DNA from: Riptortus pedestris | Taxonomy: Eukaryota > Arthropoda > Insecta > Hemiptera > Alydidae | Direction of reading: 5' to 3' | DNA: 64,000 bases | Assembly: GCA_019009955.1 (NCBI GenBank) | Contig: CM032229.1 | Coordinates: 195,028,501 to 195,092,500, forward strand | In this document: positions 1-12,021 of the stretch, piece after piece | Layout of the letters: every line of letters begins with the position of its first letter | Numbering within the stretch: the first letter of the stretch is position 1 | Program-made: the position numbers and the translations under genes | The notes under the pieces: model-generated | Database searches by the model: none | Told to the model about the DNA's origin: nothing | Seen by the model: only the letters and a program-made list of their open reading frames with translations

Positions 1-536
1 ATTGAGAACGAGTTGCAGACCAACATTACTCAATATACACAGCCTATTTATATACATTCAATCGACAACATGAATGAGTGGTCTAGTTATGAATAAACAG
101 GCCCTCCTTTAGAGTGACCTTGGCCCAGTTTACTACTTATAGCAAACAACTTGGAGTAGGCCTAGTCCATTCATGTTCGATATTCCATTCACAACGAGTT
201 GGCTAGGAACAACATTACTCAATATACACAGACCAACATTACTCAATATACACAGCCTATTTATATACATTCAATCGACAACATGAATGAGTGGTCTAGT
301 TATGAATAAACAGGCCCTCCTTTAGCGTCACCTTGGCCCAGTCTACTACTTATAGCAAACAAGTTGGAGTAGGCCTAGTCCATTCATGTCGATATCCATT
401 CACAACGAGTTGCAGACCAACATTACTCAATATACACAGCCTATTTATATACATTCAATCGACAACATGAATGAGTGGTCTAGTTATGAATAAACAGGCC
501 CTCCTTTAGCGTCACCTTGGCCCAGTCTACTACTTA
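1..536. repeat. 184-bp tandem repeat, about three units, cut by the window start
   Basis: The block starting agaccaacattactcaata recurs at about 17, 229 and 413. The second and third units are 184 bp apart. The first is 28 bp longer because of a small internal duplication near 207-230. Units are nearly identical apart from a few substitutions and single-base indels. The array ends at about 536, where family A begins directly. It may extend left beyond the window. Confidence 0.9.
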
Positions 537-632
537 TAGCAGATTTCCCTTAAGGGGTTGTATTCATGACACATTTTTCCACAAATTACCTCGCATGTCC
601 ATCGATCCTAGGCAGGAGATGACGAAAAAGGG
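537..632 (+). mobile_element. Family A, 5' fragment
   Basis: Begins with the family A start TAGCAGATTTCCCTTAAGG and continues through the conserved blocks TCCATCGATCCTA and GAGATGACGAAAA, then stops. It is joined directly to the 184-bp array on its left. Confidence 0.75.
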
Positions 633-1135
633 GGGCTGAGTTAACTAAACTTTTCCTACGTGAACGTTTACAAAAAACTAATCAGCATATGAGTAATATC
701 ACCGTGAATACAAACGCAATGAGAAATCTTTCAGTCAATTTACAAGTTAATAATTTCTACAATGGAAAACGTCTGAATTGCAAAAAAAACAAAAAAAAAA
801 AAACAGGCCAGCCCACCAAGTGGGGGGGATCAACAGAACGTGTTTGCATTTATCTCACAAAGTTCCATGAAAACAATATTTGGAGGAGCAAATTTAAATT
901 ATTAATTATTACCGTCCCCATTTTTGCAACTAAGACTAATTAGGGCGGGTTATCTACAGGTTACCACTCTTTTCTAACCAACGTGGACTAAGGATTTTAT
1001 TTAATGAATTCGTCACTAAATATTTCTAAGATTTCTTCATATTTCCATCATTCCTACCTAGGAGATGGCGAAAATGAGGTCTGTTCAAAATTAGATAAGT
1101 ATGTATTTGTCTGCTAACGCTCTAGTGGTCGTAAT
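633..1135. other. Intergenic, decayed repeat pieces
   Basis: No gene is supported. About 840-910 resembles the interior of family A, and 930-1020 resembles family B (compare 5100-5160 and 6250-6310). The 84-codon open stretch at 689-943 is low-complexity (poly-A lysines) and looks accidental. Confidence 0.5.
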
Positions 1136-1730
1136 TAGCAGATTTCCATTAAGGGAAATCAGCTATTGAGGTTGTACTCAATTTTTCTTCATATGTCCAT
1201 GGATCCTAACTAGTAGATGACGAAAATGAGGTCCGTTTTATATATATATATATATATTACTTGTCTGGTTTACCGCTTCTAGTGGTCGCAATTATTTTTT
1301 AATCGCTACTAAACTCGATATTTAATCGTTTGATGTAAAAAGAAAGATGAAGTTCGTTAACGGCTGAAATTGAAACAGGGGAGGGGGAGTTTAGAAGGAG
1401 GATTTTCGAAAATTTGAAATATCTGCGTTACAATACGTTGGGATCGAAAAATTGTATAGAATCAATCTTATTGTAAATTAAATTTACTATAAATATTATT
1501 ATTTAAATGTATTCTCTATCTCGAATATTATCCGAGATATTTGCATTTTTCTTAATTGTGATGGTGAGGTGAGATCGGCTAACTTCAGGTCTAGTCGTGA
1601 GTTTTCATCAAGAGCTAGTGCGGCCATTTCCGTAACCGTTCTGCTCTTGGGAAATTTCTCTATTGTAAAACTTCACATGGGAAATCTGCTTAGTTCACGC
1701 AGCCTCTGCGCGACGGGCTTTTTGGTAACT
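1136..1730 (+). mobile_element. Family A, copy with both ends
   Basis: Starts TTAGCAGATTTCCATTAAGG. It carries the GAAAATGAGGTCCGTT block, a short AT microsatellite (about 1239-1257), the GCTCTAGTGGTCGCAATT type block, and ends with GGGAAATCTGCTTAG then the hairpin ACGCAG..CTGCGC and a T-run. The interior is shortened relative to the copy at 37300-38235. It is non-coding; the open stretch at 1569-1763 covers only its 3' end. Confidence 0.8.
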
Positions 1731-2451
1731 GGAGTACTAGGTGAGTTATTCGTCCTATCTTGATTTCTGTCTCCATTGATCCCCTATATCTATTGGTTTT
1801 TACATTTAAATAAATAATTTCTGGTGTGATGATATCACAAGTGTGTGATTCCAGCATGTGGGAAATATCCTTGGATTACGTAGACATTTCATTTCAAAAA
1901 TTTACAATTATTTTTTTTTATGGCATGTGATTGTTGATTTAACTGTGAAGTCAGCAAGTTGCCCTTGTGGAACAGGCAAACTTACTTCTTTAATAAAGTG
2001 TTATTCTCCATCTATTGAGGTATTGTGGAGGTGACTGCCTTCTTCGGGGATTGGTTGTGTGTCTGGGATTGGCTGCGATTCGAAAGGTGGAGCGGAAGTC
2101 ACGATGTTCTTTGACCGTTTACCGGCCAGCAACCATTATCCGTCAAACCATTTCATAAAACTGTCGATCTGCTCCTCCCAGTTTGCTAACCTCACAACTC
2201 GAACTGTTTCAGTGAACTGTCCAGAGTTCCCAATCGGCCATTATTAACATTACCCAACAGTTCCTTCCTGCTTGGTAACACCCCTTTCCCGCCAGGGTTG
2301 CCTGGGCTAAGTCTATTTAACATATGCAATGACGTTTCTCACAGAATTTGAATCCTACATTTACATTACTCGAAGTTTATGGTTGATTTTAGGATAGAGA
2401 GAGTTGTTCAAAGTTACAATGGCATGAGTAGTGAGAACTGAATAAATAAAA
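1731..2451. other. Intergenic, nothing recognised
   Basis: AT-rich sequence with only short random open frames. The 62-codon stretch at 2059-2247 matches nothing I recognise. Confidence 0.5.
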
Positions 2452-2797
2452 GGCCGTCACGCAGAGGCTGCGTAAACCAAGCTGACATCCCACCTGCTGC
2501 TATAACATACTTGTCATCATATCTCACTACCTATTCTCTATTTCTATGTTAAAACCCGGAGAGAAGGGAGCGGAAGGGAGTGGGGGGATCTGGAGGCTAA
2601 AAACAAGAAAGTACGAATTCCTAGCTTTATATTTGACTAACGAAAATAAATGCATAAAATAACAATTGAATACCATCAAAAGTTTAATAATATTACCTCT
2701 ATAACATTTTAAAATCCAACTCAGAATAAGGTAAATATTTTGAATTTTGGAATCCCCGTCAGTAGCTGATTTTCCTTAAGGGAAATCTGCTAAAACG
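2452..2797 (-). mobile_element. Family A, minus-strand copy with diverged interior
   Basis: On the minus strand the 5' palindrome lies at about 2764-2797 and the 3' hairpin (here ACGCAG and CTGCGT) with the GACGGC tail lies at about 2452-2475. The interior is largely unlike other copies, so this may be a strongly deleted or rearranged copy. Confidence 0.55.
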
Positions 2798-2989
2798 AAG
2801 AAAATAAGTCAAATAACGTTTCCGATCTCTCTCAAAATAACACATTTACGAAGTGGACATGAACCATTTCTCTTTACTCTCCACCCTCTCATTCTGGTCT
2901 GATTTCAGCCTCCAAGAAACTTGATCTGATGTTGTTAACAAAAACTGAGGAACGATCTCATTTCAGGCATTTACTGGTTGTAGAATATC

Positions 2990-3807
2990 TTAAGAAAATC
3001 AGCTATTGAGGTTGTAAATCATGCGCGATTTTTCAAAAAAAATTCTTCAAATGTCCATCGATCCAAGCAGATGACGAAAAATGAGGTCCGTTCAAAATTA
3101 TATATATTATTTGTCTGTTAACGCTCTAGCGGGTCGTAATTTTTGTGTCATCGTTACTAAACTCGATAGTTAACCCGTTTTATGTAAAAAGACAGATGAT
3201 GTTCGTTAATGGCTGAAAATCGGACCAGAGGAGAGAGAGTTTAAAGGGGGGAGATTTTTCGAAAATTTCAAAATATCTCCGTTATTATGCATATCGGATC
3301 GAAAAATAGTATAAAACCAATCTTTGCAAATAAAAATTTGCTATAAATATTGTTATATACATTCATTCTCTATTCTTGAATATTAACCGAGATATTTGCA
3401 TTTTTATGAAGTCTGTGGGGGGTATATAGTTCGGATAAGGTCGGCCATTTCCGCCATTGCTTGGTTCAGGTAGAAGCTTTTCTTCTTAACCTTACCTGTG
3501 TCGTTTCTACCTTACCTTACCTTTGTTACTTTGTGAGATTTATGCAAATACGTTTTGTTGCTGTTATGCGCCCCCCCCCCCCCCACCCCCCTCTTTAATT
3601 ATTGGACTACTAAAATTTGATTTATTAAAATATAAATTATTCTTACAATTCAGAAGGCCCCGTTTCAGTTGGGGAATTTATTTTAATTAAGTGAAAGATT
3701 TTCTCATTACCGTTTGTATTTAATCACGGTGGTATTGTGTTAGCAGTATGCAGTGTCACGTGGGAAATATGCTTAGTTTACGCAGCCCTGCGTGACGGAC
3801 TTTTTAT
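2990..3807 (+). mobile_element. Family A, long copy
   Basis: Begins near AATCAGCTATTGAGGTTGTA and runs through all conserved blocks. A short tatata tract marks the microsatellite point (about 3103). It contains a poly-C tract near 3570-3590, and ends GGAAATATGCTTAGTTTACG then the GC-rich hairpin and GACGGACTTTTT. The open stretch at 3737-3919 overlaps its 3' end and is not a gene. Confidence 0.8.
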
Positions 3808-4000
3808 GATGAAGGTTGAAGGTGAAATTACTTTTCGTAAAACGTTCTTGAGAAAAATACCAAACATCGTTTTCAAGACATCTTCAAAAATAATCTCATT
3901 AACAGGGCATCTTCTATAATAGGCATGTTGTTTCTCCAGAGATTACAAACTAATTAAATAAATAAAAGTAGTATTTATAATGCCCGAACCCAATTTGTTT

Positions 4001-4310
4001 TAGCACATTTCCCTTAAGGGAAATCAGCTATTGAGGTTGTACTTATGACGCGATTTTCGAAAAAATTCTTCTAATATCCACTGATGCTACCTAGGAGATG
4101 ACGAAAATGAGCTCCGTTCAAAACTATATATGTATGTACATAAATGTCTCTGATATCGCTCTAGCGGTCGACATTTTTATTATATCCTTACCAAATTCGA
4201 TATTTAATCGTTTTATGGAAAAAGACAGATCAAGTTCGTGAATGCCTGATTCGGACCAGTGAGAGGGGGGGGTGGAGGTTAGTGGTGGGAGTTGCGGAAA
4301 TTCTACGTAT
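4001..4310 (+). mobile_element. Family A, 5' half
   Basis: Starts TAGCACATTTCCCTTAAGGG, an almost intact 5' palindrome. It has a short tatatatgtatg tract at the microsatellite point (about 4124) and the GGACCAGTGAGAGGGGGG block, then loses similarity. Confidence 0.75.
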
Positions 4311-4984
4311 CTAAATAAGATTTCGTGAAGTTTTGAAAAAATCAGGCTTCTTTGAAATGGGTCTAGATGCAGTTCTAATTGAGACGTGAGTGTTATCATT
4401 TTACTCTCTAAGTCATGGCCTATCTTTTGCCATGGAACACACACCATACGGTCTAATAAAACTACTTTATCAAAACTCATAATACAAATTTTGCTTTTGG
4501 TTATTTTGAAAAGTGTTGCTCGAAATTTTTTTAAGAATTCCTAGGACTAGCTAGTACTTTAATTTAGTTTATGTCAAAGTTTGTAAATGGGCCGATAATG
4601 GAATTATAAGTAAAAATTATTTTAAATCAGGGTTGTTTAATTCCCTTTGTTATTTTAGGAAATTCTTAAATAGTGAAGTAAAATGGGCCTGTTGAACTCA
4701 TATGGAATGACCCTTTAGTAAAATTTAAAATTGTTTTCGTATATAAATTTTTCGGATTCAGATTTTTAAAACAAACTATCAACAAACAGGTAATTTATAA
4801 TTTCAAGTTTAAACAGTAAGCAGTTAGCAAAGTTTCCTTAAGAGACCAAATCAGTAATTATTCGTGACGCCATTTCAGAAAAATTTAGAGACATCGAAAA
4901 TGAGGGCAGTCCTAAATTATAGATATTGACGCTCTAGATGTTGTAATTTTTATTTGATATTGTCATAACTCTTTTATTTTATGA
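4311..4984. other. Intergenic, nothing recognised
   Basis: AT-rich. A 118-codon minus-strand open stretch (4124-4480) overlaps the family A copy and has no recognisable motif, so it is not called. Confidence 0.45.
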
Positions 4985-5215
4985 CCGGTGGAAGGGGGCG
5001 TCCTGGTTTATCCCTAGAGGGGTGTTCAAATTTCAAGTATATCTCTACTATTATGATTATTATTATTACTAATTAACGTCCACTTTATGCTATTTTGGCC
5101 AATTGGGACGGGTTATTTATAGGTTGTCACCCTTTTCAAGTCATGATCTTACTTGATGATTTCATCACTAACATCATCACATTCCAATTGGCCAGACAGG
5201 GAATGTAAATCGCCA
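4985..5215 (+). repeat. Family B dispersed repeat, copy 1
   Basis: The run from ATGACCGGTGGAAGGGGGCG through TTAACGTC and GGCCAATTGGGACGGG to TGGCCAGACAGGGAAT recurs with indels at 6120-6350. Part of it also recurs at 930-1020. Origin unknown; no coding capacity seen. Confidence 0.7.
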
Positions 5216-5847
5216 CTCTAGGTTTACCATGTGAGGTTAAGGCCAACGCTTTAACTGACATGGCTGACCTGTGTGTTATAAGGTGCAGAAACATTGCATA
5301 TAACCATTCTGGTTCAGAACAGAATATCCTACAATAGTTGCTGTATGCATTATTGCTATATGTCAAATATCGGCCCAGATGTTGGCATTTATTCTTCAAT
5401 AAGCCTCTACTTCGGAGTTAATGCAACTATTGCCTCCAGATCGTAACATGCACCAGCTGAATCTCCTCACTTTATCCTGACATTATATAATATTATCCCA
5501 AATCCTGACCAGGTTATCTGCCCGAGATGCTTAACCCGCCATCCTGAGCCTATAGCTTGACGTCGAAAGCAGTTGCTTATCGTCCCTTCTGCTATTTATC
5601 AACGCCTATTTTACAATAGATAAAATATTTAAAAAGTGATAAAATATTTTACACACATTACATATTCTATATTGTGTCTTAAAAACTAAAATTTATTTTT
5701 AAAAATTAATTTTTGTGATTTTATGATGTTGCATTTACAATATTGTCTACTTAATTATACTTAGAACAAATATACTTGCTGCTAGTCTTAAAGAATTTTT
5801 TTAAAAAGAAATATATTACCTGTTATGTTTGTTGGCTATTTATGTAA
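5216..5847. other. Intergenic, nothing recognised
   Basis: AT-rich. The 87-codon minus-strand open stretch at 5136-5399 partly overlaps family B and has no recognisable domain. Confidence 0.45.
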
Positions 5848-6350
5848 GCTAAAGATCAAGTGACTAATATGACCGTTAGAAGGGGGCATCTGGTTTATCC
5901 CTAGAGAGGGGGGGGGGTCAAATTCAAGTAATATCTCTGCTATTATGCATTATTATTATTAACTTATGTAAAGCTAAAGATCAAGTTGACTAATATGACC
6001 GGTTAGTAGAAGGGGGCATCTGGTTATCCTAGAGGGGGGGGGGGTTCAAAATTTCAGTATATCTCTGCTATTATGATTATTATTATTACTTATGTAAAGC
6101 TAAAGATCAAGTTGACTAATATGACCGGTAGAATGGGGGATCTGGTTTATCCCTAGATGGGGGGGGGGGGGTTCCAAATTTCAAGTATATCTCTGCTATT
6201 ATGGATTATTATTATTACTTATTAACGTCTTACTTTCTGCCTATTTTGGCCCCAATTGGGACGGGTATTTAAAGGTGGTCACCTTTTCAAGTCATGATCT
6301 TATTTGATGAATCGTCACTAAATTAACATTCCTATTGGCCAGACAGAGAA
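5848..6350 (+). repeat. Family B copy with three tandem units of about 125 bp
   Basis: The block GCTAAAGATCAAGTTGACTA followed by a G-run and tattattattatta occurs at about 5848, 5972 and 6098, then continues into the family B tail. Units differ mainly by single-base gains and losses around homopolymers. That could be real decay or uncorrected read error. Confidence 0.75.
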
Positions 6351-7601
6351 TCTAACTAGGAAGTTGGAAAATAAATAAATAATGAATGCATATATATACA
6401 TAAATAAAACACTTCCATAAAATAATACAAAGCAACGTAAGACAACTACAAAACAAATAACAAAAATTCAATAATATATTAAATAAAAATCATTCTGCAT
6501 TCAAAATTATTTCTAATCATCAGTTCCGAACTCAATAAGAAATATTACAGCAACCACAAAATAAATGTAAACAATTATAACATACATTAAAAATAAAACA
6601 TACTGGAAAATTATGCATTAAGAACAATATGAAAGGAATTTAATAATGTTCATCAGATACCTGTGTATATGTATAACATTTTAATTTGTGTTTGTTGTGG
6701 CTGCTGAGGAAATCCCATTCTTGGTTAAAGGACCAATCTATTCAAATTAACTACTACATTAACTATCCAACTATTCTTCAAGAAAATTATTGTAGATCGG
6801 CTTTTCATTGTAAAACATCACCTAGTTACATTAAGAAGATAATGGCTAAACTAAATTTGCTCTTGGATTCCATTTCTAATGCTATCTTTTGAACTTGTCT
6901 TCCCAGCAGACCTGAGAGCTCATCTACCAGTTATATAATTGTACTAATTTGGTTATCGAAAGGATTCAACATCTTCTCTTGGAACCCATTTGAAAGGCAT
7001 TTATTAGCTTCTCATAATATTCAAGTTGTGCTACTCCACCTGTTGCTTAATGGAGCAGGTTACAATGACTGCCTCCATTACTACAAGATGATTTATTAAT
7101 GACAACATATCATTCATTATATTATCCTTTAACTTTGTTAGTATTTATAAACGTCCCTCAGAATTTTACCAGGTTTCCCAAAAGATCCTGCTTACGTCCC
7201 AAATAAGTCGCTGAGAAGTATCATGAAAATTAGCTTAGAGTATGCAACTAACTACTTTACTAATTTAATGAGAACCTTTTTTGGGGGCTGAAACGTGGAA
7301 TAATGAAAATTACTTTCCATATTAATAAATAGCAAGATTACCTCACTACACATTGTCTTTTCAGATTAAAGGGTAGGCAACTAGTATATTTATGATAATC
7401 GCAAGGTATACTTGAAAGGAGTCTTTCCTGGAGTAATGTGTGCGGCATCAGCCTTAACTATAGGCCTGGAACTGGAGAAGGGATTGTGATGGGACGAGAT
7501 GAACAGCTGATTATGTGCTTTGTAGTGAAGGTATGCGGAAGGAAGGCGGGGGCGGGAACCTGAATGGAAAGCAATGGAGAGGCTAGCTAGCAATCTCATT
7601 C
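6351..7601. other. Intergenic, nothing recognised
   Basis: AT-rich up to about 7380, then a less AT-rich stretch leading into the minisatellite. Open frames of 68 and 69 codons show no domain. Confidence 0.45.
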
Positions 7602-9912
7602 AAGGATATCACAGGCTCCAAGATGGAGGTTACTCCAAAGGATATCCCTGCCTCCAGGACGAGGGTTACTCCAAAGGATATCCCTGTCTCCAGGACGAGG
7701 GTTACTCCTAAGGATATCCCTGTCTCCAGGACGAGAGCTACTCTTAAGGATATCCCTGTCTCCAGGACGAGAGCTACTCCTAAGGATATCCCTGTCTCCT
7801 GGATGAGGGTTACCCCAAAGGATATCCCTGTCTCCAGGATGAGGGTTACCCCAAAGGATATCCCTGTCTCCAGGACGAGGGTTACTCCAAAGGATATCCC
7901 TGTCTCCAGGACGAGGGTTACTCCAAAGGATATCCCTGTCTCCAGGACGAGGGTTACTCCAAAGGATATCCCTGTCTCCAGGACGAGGGTTACTCCAAAA
8001 GATATCCCTGTCTCCAGGACAAGGGTTACTCCAAAGGATATCCTGGTTATCCTGTCTCCAGGACGAGGGTTACTCCAAAGGATATCCCTTGTCTCCAGGA
8101 CGAGGGTTACTCCAAAGGAGATATCCCTGTCTCCAGGACGAGGGTTACTCCGAAAGGATATCCCTGTCTCCAGGACAAGGGTTACTCCAAAGGGATATCC
8201 CTGTCTCCAGGGACGAGGGTTACTCCTAAGGATATCCCTGTCTCCAGGACGAGGGTTACTCCAAAGGATATCCCTGTCTCCAGGGACGAGGGTTACTCCA
8301 AAGGATATTCCCTGTCTCCAGGACGAGGGTTACTCCAAAGGATATCCCTGTCTCCAGGACCGGAGGGTTACTCCTAAGGATTATCCCTGTCTCCAGGACG
8401 AGGGTTACTCCAAAGATAATCCCTGTCTCCAGGACGAGGGTTACTCCAAAGGATATCCCTGTTTCTCTCCAGGACGAGGGTTACTCCTAAGGATATCCCT
8501 GTCTCCAGGACGGAGGGTTACTCCTAAGGATATCCCTGTCTCCAGGACGAGGGTTACTCCTCAGGATATCCCTGTCTCCAGGACGAGGGTTACTCCTAAG
8601 GATATCCCTGCCTCCAGGACTAGAGCTACTCTTAAGGATATCCCTGTCTCCAGGACGAGAGCTACTCCTAAGGATATCCCTGTCTCCAGGATGAGGGTTA
8701 CCCCAAAGGATATGCCTGTCCTCATGGCGAGGGTTACTCCAAAGGATATCCCTGTCTCCAGGAACGAGGGTTACTCCAAAGGATATCCCTGTCTCCAGGA
8801 CGAGGGTTACTCCAAAGGATATGCCTGTCTCCAGGATGAGGGTTACCCCAAAGGATATCCCTGCCTCCAGGACGAGGGTTACTCCTAAGGATATCCCTGT
8901 CTCCAGGACGAGGGTTACTCCTCAGGATATCCCTGTCTCCAGGACGAGGGTTACTCCTAAGGATATCCCTGACTCCAGGACGAGAGCTACTCCTAAGGAT
9001 ATCCCTGTCTCCAGGACGAGAGCTACTCCTAAGGATATCCCTGTCTCCAGGACGAGGGATACTCCAAAGGATATCCCTGTCTCCAGGACGAGGGGTACTC
9101 CAAAGGATATCCCTGTCTCCAGGACGAGGGTTACTCCAAAGGATATCCCTGTCTCCAGGACGAGGGTTACTCCAAAGGATATCCCTGTCTCCAGGACGAG
9201 AGTTACTCCAAAGGATATCCCTGTCTCCAGGAGGAGGGTTACTCCAAAGGATATCCCTGTCTCCAGGACGAGGGTTACCCCAAAGGATATCCCTGTCTCC
9301 AGGATGAGGGTTACCCCAAAGGATATCCCTGTCTCCAGGACGAGGGTTACTCCAAAGGATATCCCTGTCTCCAGGACGAGGGCTACTCCAAAGGATATCC
9401 CTGTCTCCAGGACGAGAGCTACTCCAAAGGATATCCCTGTCTCCAGGACGAGAGCTACTCCTAAGGATATCCCTGTCTCCAGGAGGAGGGTTACTCCAAA
9501 AGATATCCCTGTCTCAAGGATGAGGGATACTCCAAAGGATATCCCTGTCTCAAGGACGAGGGTTACTCCAAAGGATATCCCTGTCTCCAGGAGGAGGGTT
9601 ACTCCAAAGGATATCCCTGTCTCCAGGATGAGGGTTACTCCAAAGGATATCCCTGTCTCCAGGACGAGAGCTACTCCAAAGGATATCCCTGTCTCCAGGA
9701 CGAGAGCTACTCCTAAGGATATCCCTGTCTCCAGGACGAGAGCTACTCCTAAGGATATCCCTGTCTCCAGGATGAGGGTTACCCCAAAGGATATCCCTGT
9801 CTCCAGGATGAGGGTTACCCCAAAGGATATCCCTGTCTCCAGGACGAGGGCTACTCCAAAGGATATCCCTGTCTCCAGGAGGAGTGTTACTCCAAAGGAT
9901 ATCCCTGTCTCA
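7602..9912. repeat. 36-bp minisatellite, about 64 units
   Basis: The unit contains GGATATCCCTGTCTCCAGGA followed by CGAGGGTTACTCCAAA. The first unit (about 7602-7637) is degenerate. Variants include GAGAGCTACT, CCTAAGG and CCCCAAAGG. Because 36 is a multiple of three and the main unit lacks stops, long open frames appear on both strands (12-residue periods such as TPKDIPVSRTRV and LETGISFGVTLV). These are products of the repeat, not evidence of a protein. Units between about 8040 and 8540 carry many one-base indels; units from 8820 on carry none. The right end joins a truncated family A copy. Confidence 0.95.
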
Positions 9913-9920
9913 CCATTACT

Positions 9921-9997
9921 ATCAATCCTCCTACCCAGGAGATGGCGAAAATGAGATCCTTTCAAAATTATACACACAAACACACACACACACACAC

Positions 9998-10041
<44 letters not shown>

Positions 10042-10310
10042 AATATATATATAATTATCTTTTAAGGATCTAGTTGTCGTAATTTTTGTTTTCTCTTACC
10101 TAGCTCGATATTTAAACGTTTTAAGTAAAAAGAAAGATGAAGTTCTTTAATTGATAAAATCGGGCCGGTGGGAGGGGCGGGGGGTTTTTAGAGGGGGGGT
10201 TTATAGGGGTGGGGTTAGAGGGGGGATTGCCAAAAATTCGTAATACCCGCCTAAAGAATCTAATGTAATCATAGGTTCATTCCTTATACACTCAGGATAG
10301 AACTTTATAT
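9921..10310 (+). mobile_element. Family A, 5'-truncated copy beside the 36-bp array
   Basis: Similarity begins at TCAATCCTCCTACCCAGGAG, within the 5' part of the family, and goes through GGCGAAAATGAGATCCTTTC. A CA tract then AT tract (about 9970-10053) lies at the microsatellite point, followed by the TAGTTGTCGTAATTTTTG and GTTTTAAGTAAAAAGAAAGA blocks. The first 60-70 bases of the element are replaced by the minisatellite. Confidence 0.75.
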
Positions 10311-11130
10311 AGTAAATTTCCTGGGAAAAGCAGATTTTTCATTTGTTATACTAAATTAATTTTCATATTGTGTGCATCCATTGAAAAATAAATATAAATT
10401 GATATAGCCAATTTCATATTTACAAATTACAATTTGATGAGTAACCATTATATCTTATTTACCTTTCATATATAGTCTTTACTTCATTATTATAAATTAA
10501 CCTATAATTCGTTATTCGACTTTGCCAATAAGAAATTTTCCTTATTTTATAAAATACTCTTTCATATTTCATATTTAGATCTATTTATTTTATTATTTTA
10601 AATGTAGAGATTTGGTAGGAAAAGGGTATAAACTGTATTATAATTTTTTTATATGCTTATTGCTCCATCGTTTGTTGACTTGCAAGAGAGTCGCTTACCA
10701 GAAGCAATCAAAATTATTTTAGACAGGAAACTTTGAAATATGTATCACATTCTGCGTTGGATTTAAAATGTTAACCAATCTTATTAGAAATTTACCTGCC
10801 GGCGAATGCTAAACATATCTCTACTATTAACCGTGCAACCCCCCCCCCCTCTTTATTTATTTCCATTAAATGTTTTCTATCAATTATTTTTTCTAACTAA
10901 TATTGTGCCAATTAAGTTCACAACAAATTATTGAATTACATTTCTACTTATGCAATACATTCTTTAGAAAATTAAGTAAAATTCCTAGAATAAATAGTTT
11001 AAAATTCACCAACTTTATTAATTAATTACGATAAATTAGCTCCAACCTTAATACAACTCTAAATGTATAACATAAAATTTTTATTTTATTGAGATAACAA
11101 ATTTTCGAACCGTTATATTCATTCATTCAG
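10311..11130. other. Intergenic, nothing recognised
   Basis: AT-rich. A poly-C tract near 10842-10851 may mark decayed family A sequence. No gene is supported. Confidence 0.45.
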
Positions 11131-11555
11131 TGGCGAAAGGTATTTCAGGTACCGCCTTTTAAATTGCATGAATGAGGAAGAGGCATTATGGAACATTTGT
11201 AAACACTAGCTGTAAGGCCAGTTGCACCACACAGCGGATTTTTTCCGAGCGAATGTTTTACCGTCACCGCCGTTTCCAATAGTAGTCCACTGTAGTACAT
11301 TGGAGCTTGCACACTCGACGGAAAAAAACGATCGGTAAGTTTAACGTCGGCGGTAGCTGTGCAGCCGCCCGGTGCCACTGGAGCCGACGGAACTTTTACC
11401 GTCACTTTCCAAGTAGTGGCCTACGTAACCAAATGAACGTTTGCACACAACAGCGGATTTTTACCGCTAATACGTTTGGCAGTTGAAGTCTCTTGCATGC
11501 ACCTACTGTTTTGTTTCCGCATCCGCGTATCCTCTCCCCCTTGTGTTTTGTTTGT

Positions 11556-11720
11556 CATGAGTGAGGAAATTGATAATGCAATTCTTATTTCATTAGTGGA
11601 ATCAAAACCTGTGCTTTTGAGATAAAACTTTAGACAGTTTTAAGGACCGAAATGCTACGAAAATCGCTTGGCTTGTGTTTGTGTGGAATTACGAAGTGAC
11701 TTCGACCAGATGCCAGAAAA
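11556..11720 (+). pseudogene. MADF-domain (Harbinger second gene) N-terminal remnant
   Basis: From ATG 11556 the frame reads MSEEIDNAILISLVESKPVL, then reaches a stop within two codons. In the next frame the run DKTLDSFKDRNATKIAW continues the same domain, so a small deletion has shifted the frame. This start, with its IxLVxxxPxLW..xDxxYK.. like spacing, fits a MADF domain, the DNA-binding partner protein of PIF/Harbinger transposases. After about 50 residues similarity stops, where the minus-strand transposase remnant begins. Confidence 0.7.
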
Positions 11721-12021
11721 TGAAAGAAATAATTTCTACTGGTTGAATACAGTTCCTCATTTTTGTATTTCTGCGCGAGAATGGTATCTTTTAACCGGTC
11801 ATGCAGTTCATCAAAGGAAGTCATTGACATCCTGAAATAGTTGAAAAATTTCTTGTCATCTTGCTTCAACTCATCAAACAATGTGTAGAATGCGCCAGCC
11901 TAATTTCTTCGTTCATTAATTGGAATGAATCCAAAACAGTCGATTTTTTTCTTCGCCTTCTCATTCGGCGACGGAATAAACAACAACGTTATGAGCTGCT
12001 CTTGGTTCATGTCGGACTTCA
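11630..12021 (-). pseudogene. Harbinger transposase N-terminal remnant
   Basis: Read on the minus strand from about 12021. An N-terminal stretch with an SDMNQEQLITLL-type start reaches an in-frame TAG at 11902-11904 (after NERRN). The frame then gives GAFYTLFDELKQDDKKFFNY followed by FRMSMTSFDELHDRL. The FxxYFRMSxxxFDEL signature is characteristic of HARBI1-like PIF/Harbinger transposases just ahead of the catalytic domain. The DDE catalytic region is absent, so the product could not act. About 83 codons are open from 11881 to 11630. Confidence 0.85.

Noticed and set aside
4124..4480. 118-codon minus-strand open frame
   Set aside because: It begins in unique sequence and ends inside a family A copy, with no motif. 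Likely chance.
7623..10040. Long overlapping open frames of 421, 377 and 372 codons with 12-residue periods
   Set aside because: They exist on both strands and in several frames because the 36-bp unit is divisible by three and free of stops. No start context, introns or domain supports a protein.
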